From contig NZ_JASEJT010000003.1 in the NCBI RefSeq assembly GCF_030077875.1, forward strand, positions 1 to 57,051: 57,051 nucleotides of DNA, written 5' to 3'. This document shows positions 19,242 to 30,301 of the stretch, piece by piece. This DNA is from Mycoplasma phocimorsus (GTDB lineage Bacteria; Bacillota_I; Bacilli_A; Mycoplasmatales; Metamycoplasmataceae). The stretch's first letter is position 1, and each line of letters starts with the position of its first letter. Position numbers and translations under genes: made by a program. The notes under the pieces are model-generated. The model did not search any database, had not been told where the DNA came from, and saw nothing but the letters and a program-made list of their open reading frames with translations.

Positions 19242-22200
19242 CTAGAAAAAGTTAAATAATTTTCTTTGGTTTGTGGCTGGTAAATCTTCAAATCCTCCTA
19301 ATTCTAGGATTCTTTCCTTAACATCTTTACCCATGGAACTACGATCTAAAACATCTTGAATTGATATAAATGGTGCTTTATCTCTTGCTTCTACAATTGA
19401 AACGGCCACTTTTTCACCACATCCTTCTACTGCTGAAAATGGTGGAATAATTGATTTATTTTCTCTGTCAATTTTTCATTCTGTTGCATTAGATTTTTTA
19501 ATCGAAACTTTTTCAACTTTATAACCACGACAATATAATTCATATCCTATTTCTAAACCTGTTTTACTTTTTTTATCTTTAGAATCCCATCTTCCAGGTT
19601 TATTTTCATAAAGTGCTTCAAGAGAAGCAATAGCTTTTTTAATACCGACCTTTCCAAGAGCAAGAGCGTTAATATCAAGTTTGTCACCCTTAAATCTTGA
19701 AGTATAATAAGTTGCATAATGAACTAATGGATCATATAACTTAGTATAAGCAATTCAGTATGCCATCATTGAATATGCTGCTGCATGTGCTTTAGGAAAC
19801 ATATATTCAATTTTATTCATACTATCAATATAATCCTGATTTATACCGTGTTTTTTTAAAAGAATTTCATCATCGCTTGAAAGACCTTTACCTTTTCTTA
19901 CATTTTCCATAATTCTAAATGCTTGTAATTTATCAACATTTTTAGTAACTAAAAAGTCCATTATATCATCACGACAGGCAATAGTTTGGCTAAGTTTATA
20001 ACCTTTTTTTTGCATAAGATCTTGAGCATTATTTTGATAGACATTGGTTCCATGACTAAGCCCTGAAACACGAATTAAATCAGCAAATGAACGTGGTTGC
20101 GTTTCCCTTAACATGCTTCTAACAAGTTCTGTACCATATTCAGGCAGACCCATAGCACCAGTTGTTTCGCCAAGAATTGTTGCTTCATTAATATTTAATT
20201 TTTCAGCTGATCTAAATAAAGAAATTACATCAGGATCATTAAATGGAATTTCCTTAACACTTTTTTGTGTTAGTTCTTCAATCATTTTTATAGCAGTAGG
20301 ATCATCGTGTCCTAGTAAATCTAATTTAAGGATAGAGTCATGCAACGCCTTATATTCAAAATGAGTTGTTTTTCATTCGTTTTTTTCAGAAGCAGGATAA
20401 TTAACAGGCGTAAAATCAGTTATATCTTTATCCTTAGGAATAATAATAATTCCTCCAGCATGTTGACCAGTTGTTTGTTTTACACCAGAAATATTTTTGG
20501 CAAAATATTCAATTCATTCTCTCGAAACATCTTTTCCAAAAATTTTAAAAACTTTATTTATTGCCGTTTTATCTTGAATTTTTGAAATAGTTCCCGCTCT
20601 AAATGTATGATACTCGCCAAATATTTCCTTCACTTTTAAATGAACTTGTTTTTGGAAATCGGGTGGAAAATTAAGGTCAATATCTGGCACTTTCTCAGCA
20701 TTGAACCCTAAAAATGTTTCAAAAGCAATATTATGACCATCTGCAACCATTTTTATATTGCATTTAGGGCAATTTTTGTTTGGAAGATCAAAACCATTTT
20801 CATATCTATTGTCTGTATTAAATTCAAAATGCTTACATTTTACACATCTATAATGTGGTTTAAGAGGATTTATATCTGTAATTCCGCAAAGCGTAGCCAC
20901 TATTGAAGAACCAACACTCCCTCTACTTCCAACAATATAACCTGCTTCATTTGTAGATTTTACTAATGATCTAGAAATTCAATAAATAACAGAAAATCCA
21001 TGCTCAATAATTGGTTCAATTTCTTGTTTAATTCTTTTTTCTATTTCTTCAGGTAATATATCGCCATAAAGTTCGTGCGCTCTTTTATAAACATATTCTT
21101 TAAGTTTTATGTCTGAATCATCAAACTTAGGAGCAAGTAATTCTGTTTTAACAATTTCAAGATACTCTATTTCCTTTGCAAGTAAAAAAGTATTATCTAC
21201 AACAATTTCTTGTATCAATTGACTATTATCTAAAAATTTAAATGCATTTTTCATTTGTTCTGTTGTCATCAAAAACTGTTGAGGCATTGCTTCTAAATTA
21301 AAATAGTCACTTGATGATCTTAATTTTCTAAAATCAAATAAATAATGAGTATTTCCGCCAATACCTTGTGAATGAATTATTACTTTATGAAACTTGTGTT
21401 CAAATGAATGTGAATATCGCGCATCAGAAACAGCAACTACAATTTTATTAAGTTTTTTGGCTTCTTTTATTAAAATATTTAAAGCAAAGTGAATTGTTTT
21501 TTCATCAATATCTAAATGAACCAAATCATGAGGAGGAACGATTTCTATATAATCGCACTTTTTAATTTCTTCTATTACATCTTGGTATGTACCATGAAAT
21601 AATGCTTCATATAATGGACTTTTTAATGTGCCGCTTCCTCTTAAAAGTCCTTCATATTTAATTTCATCTTCAAATATAATTGGTGTATTGAAATTTTTTT
21701 CATCAATCATATCAATATTAACTTTTGAAATATATTCATAAAGATGTTTAAGGCCAACTTGATTTTTTGCTACTAATGATATTTGTTTAATTGATCTCGC
21801 ATCATGCTTTACTCTTAATTCTTTTTCAATATTTAAAAAATCACTAAGCTTTTTCATATTTTTTTCTCTTGCAATTTGCATTGCTCTTTCTCAAACATGA
21901 GTTAATACTTCAGCATCATAATCAGCTCTATGAGCTACTGTAGAATCATACTCAACCCCATATTTTTTTGCAACTGCTTCAAGTGAAAATTTATTAAGAG
22001 TTTTATCTAAATATTTAACAACTTCAATAGAGTCAAAACAATCATATGGTTCGTAAGGTATATCAAATTGAGCAAATTTTTCTTTTAAATATGAAGAGTC
22101 AAATTTGGCATTATGGGCTACCAAGATTCTTCCTTTTATTATTGAAGCAATCTTAGTTAGTCCTTCTTTTTGTGAGGCTGCATTAGCTAACATTTGTGGA

Positions 22201-23684
22201 GTTATATTAGTTAATTCTTGTGTAAAACTACTTAAGGGAGAAGAGTTTTTTAAGAAAAATTGGTGTCTTTCTTTAATAATTCCATTCTTTACAACAGTCG
22301 CACCAAATTCAATAATTTCACCTAAAATTGGTGCTAACATTGTTGTTTCCAAGTCAAATACAACAAATTCATAATCAATTAAATTTTTATCATTACCAGT
22401 ATAATCTACTAAAAAATCAATGTTTCTTGAAGATATTGAAAGTGAAGTACCATAAATTTTTTTATATTCTGGATTCTTTGTTTTTTGAAGAAAAAAGGCT
22501 GGAAACCCTTGCACGCTATCAGAATCAAGTAATGCCATTCCAACAATTCCTTTTCTTTCAGATTCTTTACAAAGAATATCTGCATCCCGTATTCCATCCA
22601 TAGTAGACATTGTTGATTGTGTGTGCCATTCTATTCTTTTTTCTTGTCCTGATACTAACGGATAAAGATCGGGTGCATCATAAACTTCCTTCACATTGAT
22701 TTTTCAAAAATCAGATCCGTATCTATTTAATACTAATTGACCAATAAAAGTATACGTTCCACCTTCAATAATGTTTTCAACTGGTGTGGGAAATTTATTA
22801 TTTTGTGAAGCTCAAAAATCAAGAATAGCTGCTTCTTCATAATCTGCAACTTTAACTATTTTTCTAGCTGATAGTCTTCCAGAGGCCGGCTTTTCTTCAA
22901 CAGAAAAAACTACTGCATTAAATTTAACTCTTATTGGGGGACGAGAGGGATCATATTCACGAATATCTTTCAAACTCATTTCTTCAACTTTATTAGTTAA
23001 ATTTGAAAATGTATATTTTTTTTGCCATTCATTACGATTGTTACTTTGTTGTGTATTTTCTACTAATTCAGCAACAACACCATTTTTAATTGCTAATGCT
23101 CTTTCTTTAATTCTTTCTTTTTCTAATTCAAATGAATCTTTAAGTTTGTAATAATCAAAACTTAAGTTTGCAAATCCTAAATTTGCAAACTTTTTACAAA
23201 TTATATTTTCAACATTATGAAGCGATTCAAACTCATTAGGATTTAAATCAAACATTACTTTTCCTTCAAAAGTAATGTTGAGATTAGAATTTAACTTTTT
23301 AATTATTGAAAGGTGGTAATCAATTCTTAAATCAATTAAAAACGCTTTTAATATTGTTATAAAAATATATTTAAAATTTTCTGTTGTATAGTTTAATTCA
23401 TCCATTTCAAATTTAGTATAATTTCCAAACTCATCATCAAAAAGAGTTTTATCTTTTTTAATAAATAAGCTAAAAAGCTTAATATAGTCATTGGCTTTCA
23501 TCATTTGTTTCATTTTTACTTTACAATAAAGAGTATTTGTTTCACGATTAGAGTAATAAAAAAATTTAGTAAAATCATAATTACTAAAATTAATATTTAA
23601 ATGTTCACCAAGATTATAAATCTTTTGTAATACTGCCCTAGGATTTGCCTTTTCTTTTAATTCAATATCAAATATATTTTTCAT
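19242..23684 (-). CDS. polC: DNA polymerase III alpha subunit, PolC type
   Basis: 1480 residues with UGA as Trp. This is the main replicative polymerase with built-in proofreading. Order: N-terminal domain to about 230; OB fold ([19 protein letters not shown]); first part of PHP (about 350); DEDDh exonuclease about 435-600 with [15 protein letters not shown] and HRADYD; rest of PHP; a four-Cys zinc site (CVKCKHF...CPKCN); the polymerase core with [12 protein letters not shown] (catalytic Asp pair); and [16 protein letters not shown]. In the first PHP motif the expected HxH reads HTQ, so one metal ligand appears lost. The ATG at 23684 has no Shine-Dalgarno but a TATAAT 7 bases upstream. It heads the polC-whiA-BI-1 unit, divergent from tmk. 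Confidence 0.97.
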
Positions 23685-23691
23685 AATTACA

Positions 23692-23697
23692 ATTATA
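23692..23697 (-). promoter_or_regulatory. -10 element TATAAT of a probable leaderless polC transcript
   Basis: Minus-strand TATAAT followed by 7 bases (TGTAATT) and then the polC ATG. This places the transcript start at or next to the start codon. No purine-rich ribosome site fits in between. No convincing -35 is visible, which is usual in mollicutes. Confidence 0.6.
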
Positions 23698-23816
23698 TAA
23701 AAGACTAGTTTTTAAAACATTTTAATTATTAATATTTAATAATAAATATATATAATATAAAAATTAACATTATACAAAGTTGGATACTAATAAATTCAAT
23801 TAGATTTGGAGGAAAA

Positions 23817-24476
23817 ATGTTTGTAACTCTAGAAGGAATAGATGGAAGCGGGAAATCTACTGTTGGTAGATTATTGTTTAAAAAAATACTATCCGAATAT
23901 CCTAAATTGCGTCCTATTTTTACTAGAGAACCTGGAGGTTTTTCTTCGCCGTCTGCTGAAAAAATTCGGGAAATTATTCTTGATGGTAATACTGATATGT
24001 CTGACTGAACTGAAGCTATATTATACTCAGCAGCAAGAAGAATTCATCTTGATGGGACTATTTGGCCTGCTTTAAAAAATAATAGATTGATTATTTGTGA
24101 TCGTTATATAGATTCTTTTTATGTTTATCAAGGTTTTGGAAGAGGGCTTGGATATGATAGGGTTAAAAAATTAACTGATTTAACTATTGAAAATACAATT
24201 CCTGATCTTACACTATATTTTAATTTATCATTTGAGCTTTCTCGCGAAAGAAAATTTAAGGTAGATAAAAAAGAATTAAATAGAATGGACTATGAAAAAG
24301 AAGAATTTTATAAACGTTTAATTCATGGATATAATATTGTAATTAAAGATAACCCCGAACGTATTCAAGTAATAGATGCTTCGGCTTCACTTAAAGATGT
24401 TGTTGATTCTTGTTTTAAAGCTATTGTAAAACATCCTAAATTCCAACAATTATTGGAGTTACATGAACAATGTTAA
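23817..24476 (+). CDS. tmk: Thymidylate kinase
   Basis: 219 residues with one UGA Trp at 24006. It phosphorylates dTMP to dTDP. MFVTLEGIDGSGKSTVGRLL holds the P loop GIDGSGKST. TREPGG is the DRx/TREPGG substrate motif; AILYSAARRIHLDGTI replaces the usual LLFAADRAxHxxxxI, and ICDRYIDSFYVYQGFGRGLG contains the DRY motif. A strong GGAGGA precedes the ATG. It overlaps holB by 14 bases, and tmk-holB-rsmI is the conserved Gram-positive order. Confidence 0.96.
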
Positions 24477-25383
24477 AAATACACTTGATAAAATAATTGC
24501 TAGTGGTCAAGTAAGTCACTGCTATATTTTTTATTCTACAAAACAAGTCGATATTGAAAAATGAATGTTATATTTTTACAATCAATTAAGTAATGATAAT
24601 ATTAAAAAATTGAGTTATGATCAGGTTTTTAATAATTCGGTTTCACTTATAAATTTTCCTAATGAATATTCTGAAATTAATACGGGAGATAAGGCATACT
24701 TAACTGAGTCATTTCAAAAACTATATTTAATGGAAAAAGAAGGAAGCTATAAATACATTTTTATAAAAGACTTTGATTTAATGAGTAAAGAGGCTATTGG
24801 TTATACTTTAAAATTAATTGAAGAGCCGCCTGCTTTTTCGCGTATTTTAATCAGCACTAGAAATCTTGAGTTATTACCAAAAACAATCCAATCAAGAGGA
24901 ATAAAGATTAAAATACCTGATTTTATTTCTAAAGAAGAAGAACAGCTTTTAATTAAGGATATTGATTCTAATATTGCTTTAATAGTTTTAGAAATATATC
25001 AAAATAAAGAACAAATTGCTGCTTTTTTAAAAAAATTTAATGAAGAAAAAATAAAAGAGCTGATTAAAATTTTTATTGAATCAACTAAAAATAAATATAA
25101 ATTAGGGTTGTATTTGGAGCAAAACTTAGACTATAAAAGTTGAAAAATTGTTATTGATTTATTGCTTTTATTATTAAGAAATGTGATGCTAAAAAATGGA
25201 GTGCTTTGAAAAAAATATAAAAACAAATTAAGTAAAGTTAAAAACTTTAATATTGATTTTTTAAATGTATTTGAAAAAATCAATAAACTAGTTTTTGATT
25301 ATAAAAAAACAAGGTATTCATCAAATTTTTTTGTATGAAAAGAAGTATTAATAATGGAAATTATGGAGAGTTATTATGAATAA
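24463..25383 (+). CDS. holB: DNA polymerase III delta' subunit
   Basis: 306 residues with UGA as Trp; start ATG inside the end of tmk. Clamp-loader component, member of the AAA+ family without a working ATPase. SGQVSHCYIFYSTKQ corresponds to the HAYLFxGxxGxGK region but has no P loop. YIFIKDFDLMSKEAIGYTLKLIEEPP followed by RILISTRNLELLPKTIQSRG is the typical delta' box VII/SRC-like region (sensor 1 and SRx). The C-terminal part is basic and helical. Its last 8 bases overlap rsmI, so all three genes are translationally coupled. Confidence 0.85.
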
Positions 25384-26071
25384 ATTATATATTGTTCCCA
25401 CACCAATAGGCAATCTAAAAGATATAACAATTAGGGCTCTTGAAGTTCTTGAAATGGTTGATTATATTGCTTGCGAAGATACTAGAACTAGCATTAAACT
25501 TTTAAATCATTACAATATTAAAAAACCTTTAATTGCTCATCATATTTTTAATGAAAAAAATAGTTCAAGCGGAATAATTAATCTTCTTTCTGAGGGAAAA
25601 AATGTTGCATTAATATCAGATGCCGGAATGCCTATTATTGCTGATCCTGGTTTTAAATTATTATCTGAAGTAAAAAAATATAATTATGAATTTGAAATTT
25701 TGCCAGGTGCATCAGCATCAATTTTAACTTTTGTATATTCTTCTTTTGGAAATACATATTCATTTTTAGGATTTTTAGAGGCAAAAACAGGAAAAAGAAA
25801 AAATCAATTAAGTTTATTATCTAAAGGAATTTATGTTGCTTTCATTTCTCCATATAAACTAATGGCTACAATTGAAGATTTTGAAGAAGTTTTTCATGAC
25901 GATGTTGAAATTTATCTTGTTAAAGAATTAACAAAACTTAATGAAAAGCATTTTTTTGGTACCCCTAAGAAAATATTAGAACAATTAAAAAACTCTTCTT
26001 TAAAAGGTGAATTTTCTATTTGTTTTAAAATTAAAGAAAATAAAAAACTTAATAACAACTTAAAAATCTAA
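25376..26071 (+). CDS. rsmI: 16S rRNA (cytidine(1402)-2'-O)-methyltransferase
   Basis: 231 residues. It uses SAM to 2'-O-methylate C1402 in the ribosomal P site. The tetrapyrrole-methylase fold is visible: LYIVPTPIGNLKDITIRALEVL, DYIACEDTRTSIKLLNHYNI, VALISDAGMPIIADPGFKL and FEILPGASASILTFVYSSF. GKRKNQLSLLSKG is the family's catalytic region before the C-terminal domain. The ATG follows GGAGAG inside the end of holB. Confidence 0.95.
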   Translation: MNKLYIVPTPIGNLKDITIRALEVLEMVDYIACEDTRTSIKLLNHYNIKKPLIAHHIFNEKNSSSGIINLLSEGKNVALISDAGMPIIADPGFKLLSEVKKYNYEFEILPGASASILTFVYSSFGNTYSFLGFLEAKTGKRKNQLSLLSKGIYVAFISPYKLMATIEDFEEVFHDDVEIYLVKELTKLNEKHFFGTPKKILEQLKNSSLKGEFSICFKIKENKKLNNNLKI

Positions 26072-26114
26072 GATAATTAAAGTTTTTTGAATTGTTTTTT
26101 AATAAAATAATATT

Positions 26115-27545
26115 ATGAAAAAATTAGATAAAATTACTCCACAAAATCAAGATTTTGCTAAATGATATGTGGATGTTGTAAAAAATGGTAATTTAATAGA
26201 TTACGGACTTGTTAAAGGAACAATAATGTTTAAGCCAAATGGATATGGGATTTGGGAAAATATTCAATCTATTTTAGATAATATATTTAAAAAAAACGGC
26301 GTAAGCAATGTTTACCTTCCTATGTTAATACCTCAAAGCCAATTTGCTAAAGAAAAGAATCATATTCAAGGCTTCAATCCTGAATTGGCTACTATTACAA
26401 AAGTTGGAAATAAGCCATTATATGAAGATATATACATTAGACCGACTTCAGAAGTTATTTTTGCTGAGTTATTTAAAAGAGATATTGATAAAAATAACGA
26501 ATTACCTTTAATTTTTAATCAATGAACAAATGTTATTAGATGAGAAAAAACTACTACACCATTTTTAAGAAATTCAGAATTTTTATGACAAGAAGGGCAT
26601 ACGGTTCATGCCGATCCTCTTGAAGCAAGAAAATTAACAAGGAAAATGTTATTCATTTATGAAAAATTTCTTAAAGATTACTTAGCCATTCCTTCTATTG
26701 CTGGTAAAAAAACTCCTAGAGAAAAGTTTGCTGGAGCATGTTCAACATATACAATTGAGGTTATGACAAAAAATGGTCGCGCATTACAATGTGCTACAAG
26801 TCATTATTTAGCACAAAATTTTTCAAAACCATATGATATAAAATTTAAAAATAAAGAAAATCAATTTGAATATGTATATCAAACTTCATGAGGAACTTCA
26901 ACAAGACTTATTGGAGCAATAATTATGAATCATGGTGATGATCGCGGCATTGTTATTCCGCCTTATGTAGCAAAAAATCAAATTGATATTTTAACAATTT
27001 TTGGCAACAAAAATCCTCAAGTAATTCAAAAGGCTAAACAATTATATAATCAACTTTCTTCAAAGTTTAGGGTAAGATTAGATGATAGCGATAAACAACC
27101 TGGCTTTAAAAGTTCGCAAAGCGAAATTGAGGGGACGCCAATAAGAATTGAAATTGGTCCTAAAGATCTTGAAAATGAAACTATTACAGTAGTAAGAAGA
27201 GATACTCTTGAAAAAAGTATTGTAAATTTTAATGAAATAAATGTCGCTTTTTTTAACAAACTAATGGAAAAAATTAATAAAAATTTATACAATAAAGCCG
27301 CTGAAAGATTAAATAAAAAAATTGTTTGTGTTAATACATATAATGAATTTAAAGAAAAAATTGCGCAAGGATATTTTGTTTCTGCTCCTTTTGATGGTGA
27401 TGAAATAATCGAAGAACAGATTCAAAATGAAACTGGTGCTTCAGCAAGATGTGTTAAAATTAAACAAAAAATTCATAATCTTAAGCCTTGCATTATAACT
27501 GGAAACTACACTAAAAAAAGAGTAATTTTTGCAAAAAGTTACTAA
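26115..27545 (+). CDS. proS: Prolyl-tRNA synthetase (short, archaeal/eukaryote-like type)
   Basis: 476 residues with several UGA Trp codons. Class II synthetase; motif 1 region VYLPMLIPQSQFAKEKNHIQGFNPELATITK, motif 2 IRPTSEVIFAELF with the [29 protein letters not shown] stretch, motif 3 GTSTRLIGAIIMNHGDDRGIVIPP. There is no inserted editing domain, and a C-terminal extension follows the anticodon domain, which marks the archaeal-like ProRS used by mycoplasmas. No Shine-Dalgarno is seen; TAAAAT lies 6 bases before the ATG, suggesting a leaderless start. A terminator follows. Confidence 0.95.
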
Positions 27546-27550
27546 AACTG

Positions 27551-27598
27551 CTACTTGATTGAGAAAAACTCAATAAAAGTAGTAATTTTTTTTATTTT
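27551..27598 (+). terminator. Rho-independent terminator of proS
   Basis: Nested stem CTACTT/AAGTAG and ATTGAG-AAAAA-CTCAAT, then a long T tract. Confidence 0.8.
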
Positions 27599-27645
27599 TA
27601 TAATTTTTTCAGTTTTCTTTAGCTATTTGCTTATGGAGGTATAAA

Positions 27646-27993
27646 ATGAATGTAACTGGCAAACTAACATTTGCAGAAAAACAAAAGCTAATAAAAGATG
27701 CATGCCAAATGTATCGACGTTATGGCACAATGATCATTAAAAAGAATTCTGATCGTTTTTCAGTAATTGAACTTAAAAAGCATTTATCTGAAATAAAAAA
27801 TGTCAAATTCTTATCAATATTTGATCAAGTGTTAAACTTGTTAAGCCCTACATCTTATTTAATCATCTATAATGATTACATTAATCAAAATAGTAAAAAA
27901 GATTGAAAAGATATGTATTTTTCTAAAACAACTTATTATAAAAGAAAACATCAGGCAGTTGATGAATTTATTAACTGTATGTTTGGATTTTAA
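27646..27993 (+). CDS. Small conserved mollicute protein, MG284/MPN403-like by position
   Basis: 115 residues including one UGA Trp; TGGAGG precedes the ATG. Basic, predicted helical, with no signal peptide or membrane span. Blocks such as EKQKLIKDACQMYRRYGTMIIKK and FDQVLNLLSPTSYLIIYNDYI end in YYKRKHQAVDEFINCMFGF. In M. genitalium a conserved hypothetical of this size (MG284) follows proS directly, and the same order here supports the relation, recalled from general knowledge and not aligned. The next gene begins directly at its stop codon. Function unknown. Confidence 0.6.
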
Positions 27994-29193
27994 ATGATTG
28001 CAAACTATGCAGTAGTTGAAAAAGTTGAAAAATCGCCTGAGTTGGTAGAAGAGTTTACAGGTAGAATTGATAGTAAAGGAATGGATAAAAATGAGTATTT
28101 CAATATAGAAATTAATCCTAAAACAAGAGAATTTTATATTGATATGCTTATTATAGATCGCTATAAAAAAATAGTAGATCACAACTTTGGTATAAAAGTT
28201 TTTATTAATAGAACAAAAACGTTTGAAGAGCAGAATATTAAATTAAAACAACATGATTCGCTAGAAGGATGAGGCACATATAGAATAACTCAAGATAAGC
28301 TTGATTTTAATAAATGAGATAAAGTGTCTGAATTAGTTGTACAAATATATGATCTAGAATCTAATAATAAAAAAGAGCGCAGTAGTTTTAGCGTTATAAA
28401 TGAATCTAGAATGAACAACTATAAAAAGGATTTTCAAATTGATACTACTCATGAATTAAAAGTAAAAGTTATTAAAACTATTAAAATTTATTTATATTAT
28501 TTTATGGATTATTATTCATATCCAACTAAAGATTTTGGATATAGTGTAGTAAATATCGCGCCTTCTTTTTCAATTGAAAATGCTTTAACAAATAATACAG
28601 AATGATTTTCTATATATACAAATAATGAAAATTCAAATAGCTTTTTAAAATATAAATTATTAACTAAACCAAATATGTTAACAAATTTTTTAATTAATAG
28701 TGAACTAGCAAATTTAAAGGATATGACGCAGCGAATTAGTGCTGAAAATTGAATTGAAATTGGTAGTTACAAAAGCACAAAATATGATTATAATTTAAAA
28801 ACTACAGTTGAAACATTAGATGGTAAAAATGGTTATATTATTCCATATAGTTTTTCAGGTGCATTAACACCTACACTTAATTTTGATGTCGATATTTTTA
28901 AAAATATTAATGTTTATTACAAAATAAAAATTGATAAACCTTTATTAGATAAATATAATGGTATTATCAAATTAAAAACTACAGAAAATAATGATATTAA
29001 AAATCCAAATTTTTTAAATAATTTATATGAAATTCAAAAAAAAGAAATTGATGCAATAACTAATAATAGAATTACTATGAATTGCCTTAAACAGAAATCA
29101 ATTTTTATTGAAAAAAGTTTAATAAGTTTTGAAAGCTCAATGAAAAATGATTCAAAAATTATATTAGAGGAAAAGAAAAATGATAAAGAATAA
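27994..29193 (+). CDS. Conserved mollicute hypothetical protein in the proS cluster
   Basis: 399 residues with UGA as Trp. It starts on the base after the preceding stop. There is no signal peptide and no clear membrane span. The protein is rich in Lys, Asn, Ile and Tyr, with alternating short hydrophobic runs suggesting beta structure (FYIDMLIIDRYKKIVDHNFGIKVFIN, WGTYRITQDKLDF, VKVIKTIKIYLYYFMDYYSYP). The last 14 bases overlap the following lipoprotein gene, so the three genes form a translationally coupled set. A related set downstream of proS is known in other mycoplasmas. No catalytic motif is seen, and the function is unknown. Confidence 0.6.
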
Positions 29194-29569
29194 ATGCTTA
29201 AAAATATTGTTTTCGTCTTTGCTTTTTTCCTTTCCTTTTATTGCTGTAAGTTGTGTTATTTCTAAAGAAAAAAATATTGAAACTAATATTGAGCTGGAAC
29301 AAAGAGTTTATACTCACGAGAATTTATTTCCAAGAATAGAATTGTCGGATTATTATAATGAAATTCGTTATGATTCTATTAATGAAACTCCTTATTTTGA
29401 TAAAGATTTTTCAAGTAATTTTATTAAAGATTTAATAACTAGATTAAACGTCAGTGATGCCAAAGTTAGATGACAAGTTGAAAATATATCAGCAAGAAAA
29501 ATAAACATTTATATTTCATTATTAATTAATGAAAAAACTTTTAATAAAACATATACTTTTGAATGTTAA
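29180..29569 (+). CDS. Putative lipoprotein coupled to the preceding gene
   Basis: 129 residues with one UGA Trp. MIKNKCLKILFSSLLFSFPF runs into the lipobox IAVSC, Cys about residue 25, so it should be exported and lipidated. The mature part is acidic to neutral with Asn, Ile and Tyr (RVYTHENLFPRIELSDYYNEIRYD, then KINIYISLLINEKTFNKTYTF), probably beta-rich. It overlaps the end of the upstream gene by 14 bases with GAGG just before the ATG. The pairing of a large cytosolic protein and a small surface lipoprotein suggests a joint role, but none is known. Confidence 0.65.
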
Positions 29570-29638
29570 AAAAATAATTTAACTATTTAATGATTTTTAA
29601 CTATTTAAATAATTGTTGTTTTTATATATAATAAATTT

Positions 29639-30094
29639 ATGAATAATAAAGAAAAAGATAAAGTTAAAATAAAGCCATTATTAAAAAAATCATTTAGGGA
29701 AGCTAAGGCGATTATATCAAAAGGAAATATGCTAATATTAGCTGTTGGTTTGTTAATTGGTTCTGTATTTGGAGCAGTTATTAAATCACTTTCAAATGAT
29801 GTTTTAATGGAGTATATTTTAAAAATAATTGGTAATACAAAGGGATTGGAAGAGTGAACACTTAATGGGGTGCATTGGGGAAAATTCTTTTCGGCGCTTT
29901 TAACATTTGTTATTGTTTTTCTATTTCTTTTTTTGCTTTTAACTAGTTATATATTTATAAAAACAATAATTTTTAAAATAAAACAAAAAATTATTAAAGA
30001 AAAAAATGTAACTGTTGAACCAGCAAAGCCTACCACAAATGAACTAATTTTAGATGAATTGAAAAAGCTTAACAGTAATTTAGAAAAGAAATAA
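29639..30094 (+). CDS. mscL: Large-conductance mechanosensitive channel (MscL-like)
   Basis: 151 residues with one UGA Trp. MscL opens under membrane tension as a turgor safety valve. Residues 14-60 (KKSFREAKAIISKGNMLILAVGLLIGSVFGAVIKSLSNDVLM) match the N-terminal helix and pore-lining TM1 of the family (RGNVxDLAVGVIIGxAFxxIVxSLVxDIxMP). WTLNGVHWGKFFSALLTFVIVFLFLFLLL is the loop and TM2. The charged C-terminal helix (ELILDELKKLNSNLEKK) ends it. TATAAT lies 6 bases before the ATG with no ribosome site. Confidence 0.85.
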
Positions 30095-30126
30095 AGAAGT
30101 AAATTTCAAGTTTCTTTTCTTTTTTT
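30082..30126 (+). terminator. Terminator of mscL
   Basis: A perfect 10-bp stem AGAAAAGAAA (30082-30091) with TTTCTTTTCT (30111-30120), followed by six T. The left arm overlaps the last codons of mscL. Confidence 0.75.
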
Positions 30127-30215
30127 ATTGTTCTGAGATTTGGTCGTTCTTCAATTATTTTTTCGTAAAATGTTTTTTTTGTTAAAATATATAAAGACAA
30201 ATAAAATAAAAGCAA

Positions 30216-30244
30216 TGGACAGGATATAGTTGAAAGGCTATACT
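30216..30244 (+). promoter_or_regulatory. tuf promoter
   Basis: TGGACA (30216-30221), a 17-base spacer, then TATACT (30239-30244). This is the best sigma-A-type promoter in the window, as expected for a strongly expressed gene. It lies 58 bases before the tuf ATG. Confidence 0.75.
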
Positions 30245-30252
30245 TTGGATGG

Positions 30253-30266
30253 TTTAACGCGTTAAA
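30253..30266. repeat. 14-bp perfect palindrome in the tuf 5' leader
   Basis: TTTAACGCGTTAAA begins 8 bases after the -10 element, so it should lie at or just after the transcript start. Possible operator or RNA element; function not known. Confidence 0.6.
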
Positions 30267-30301
30267 ACATACAAACATTATTTTTAATGAAAGGAAATAA
30301 A

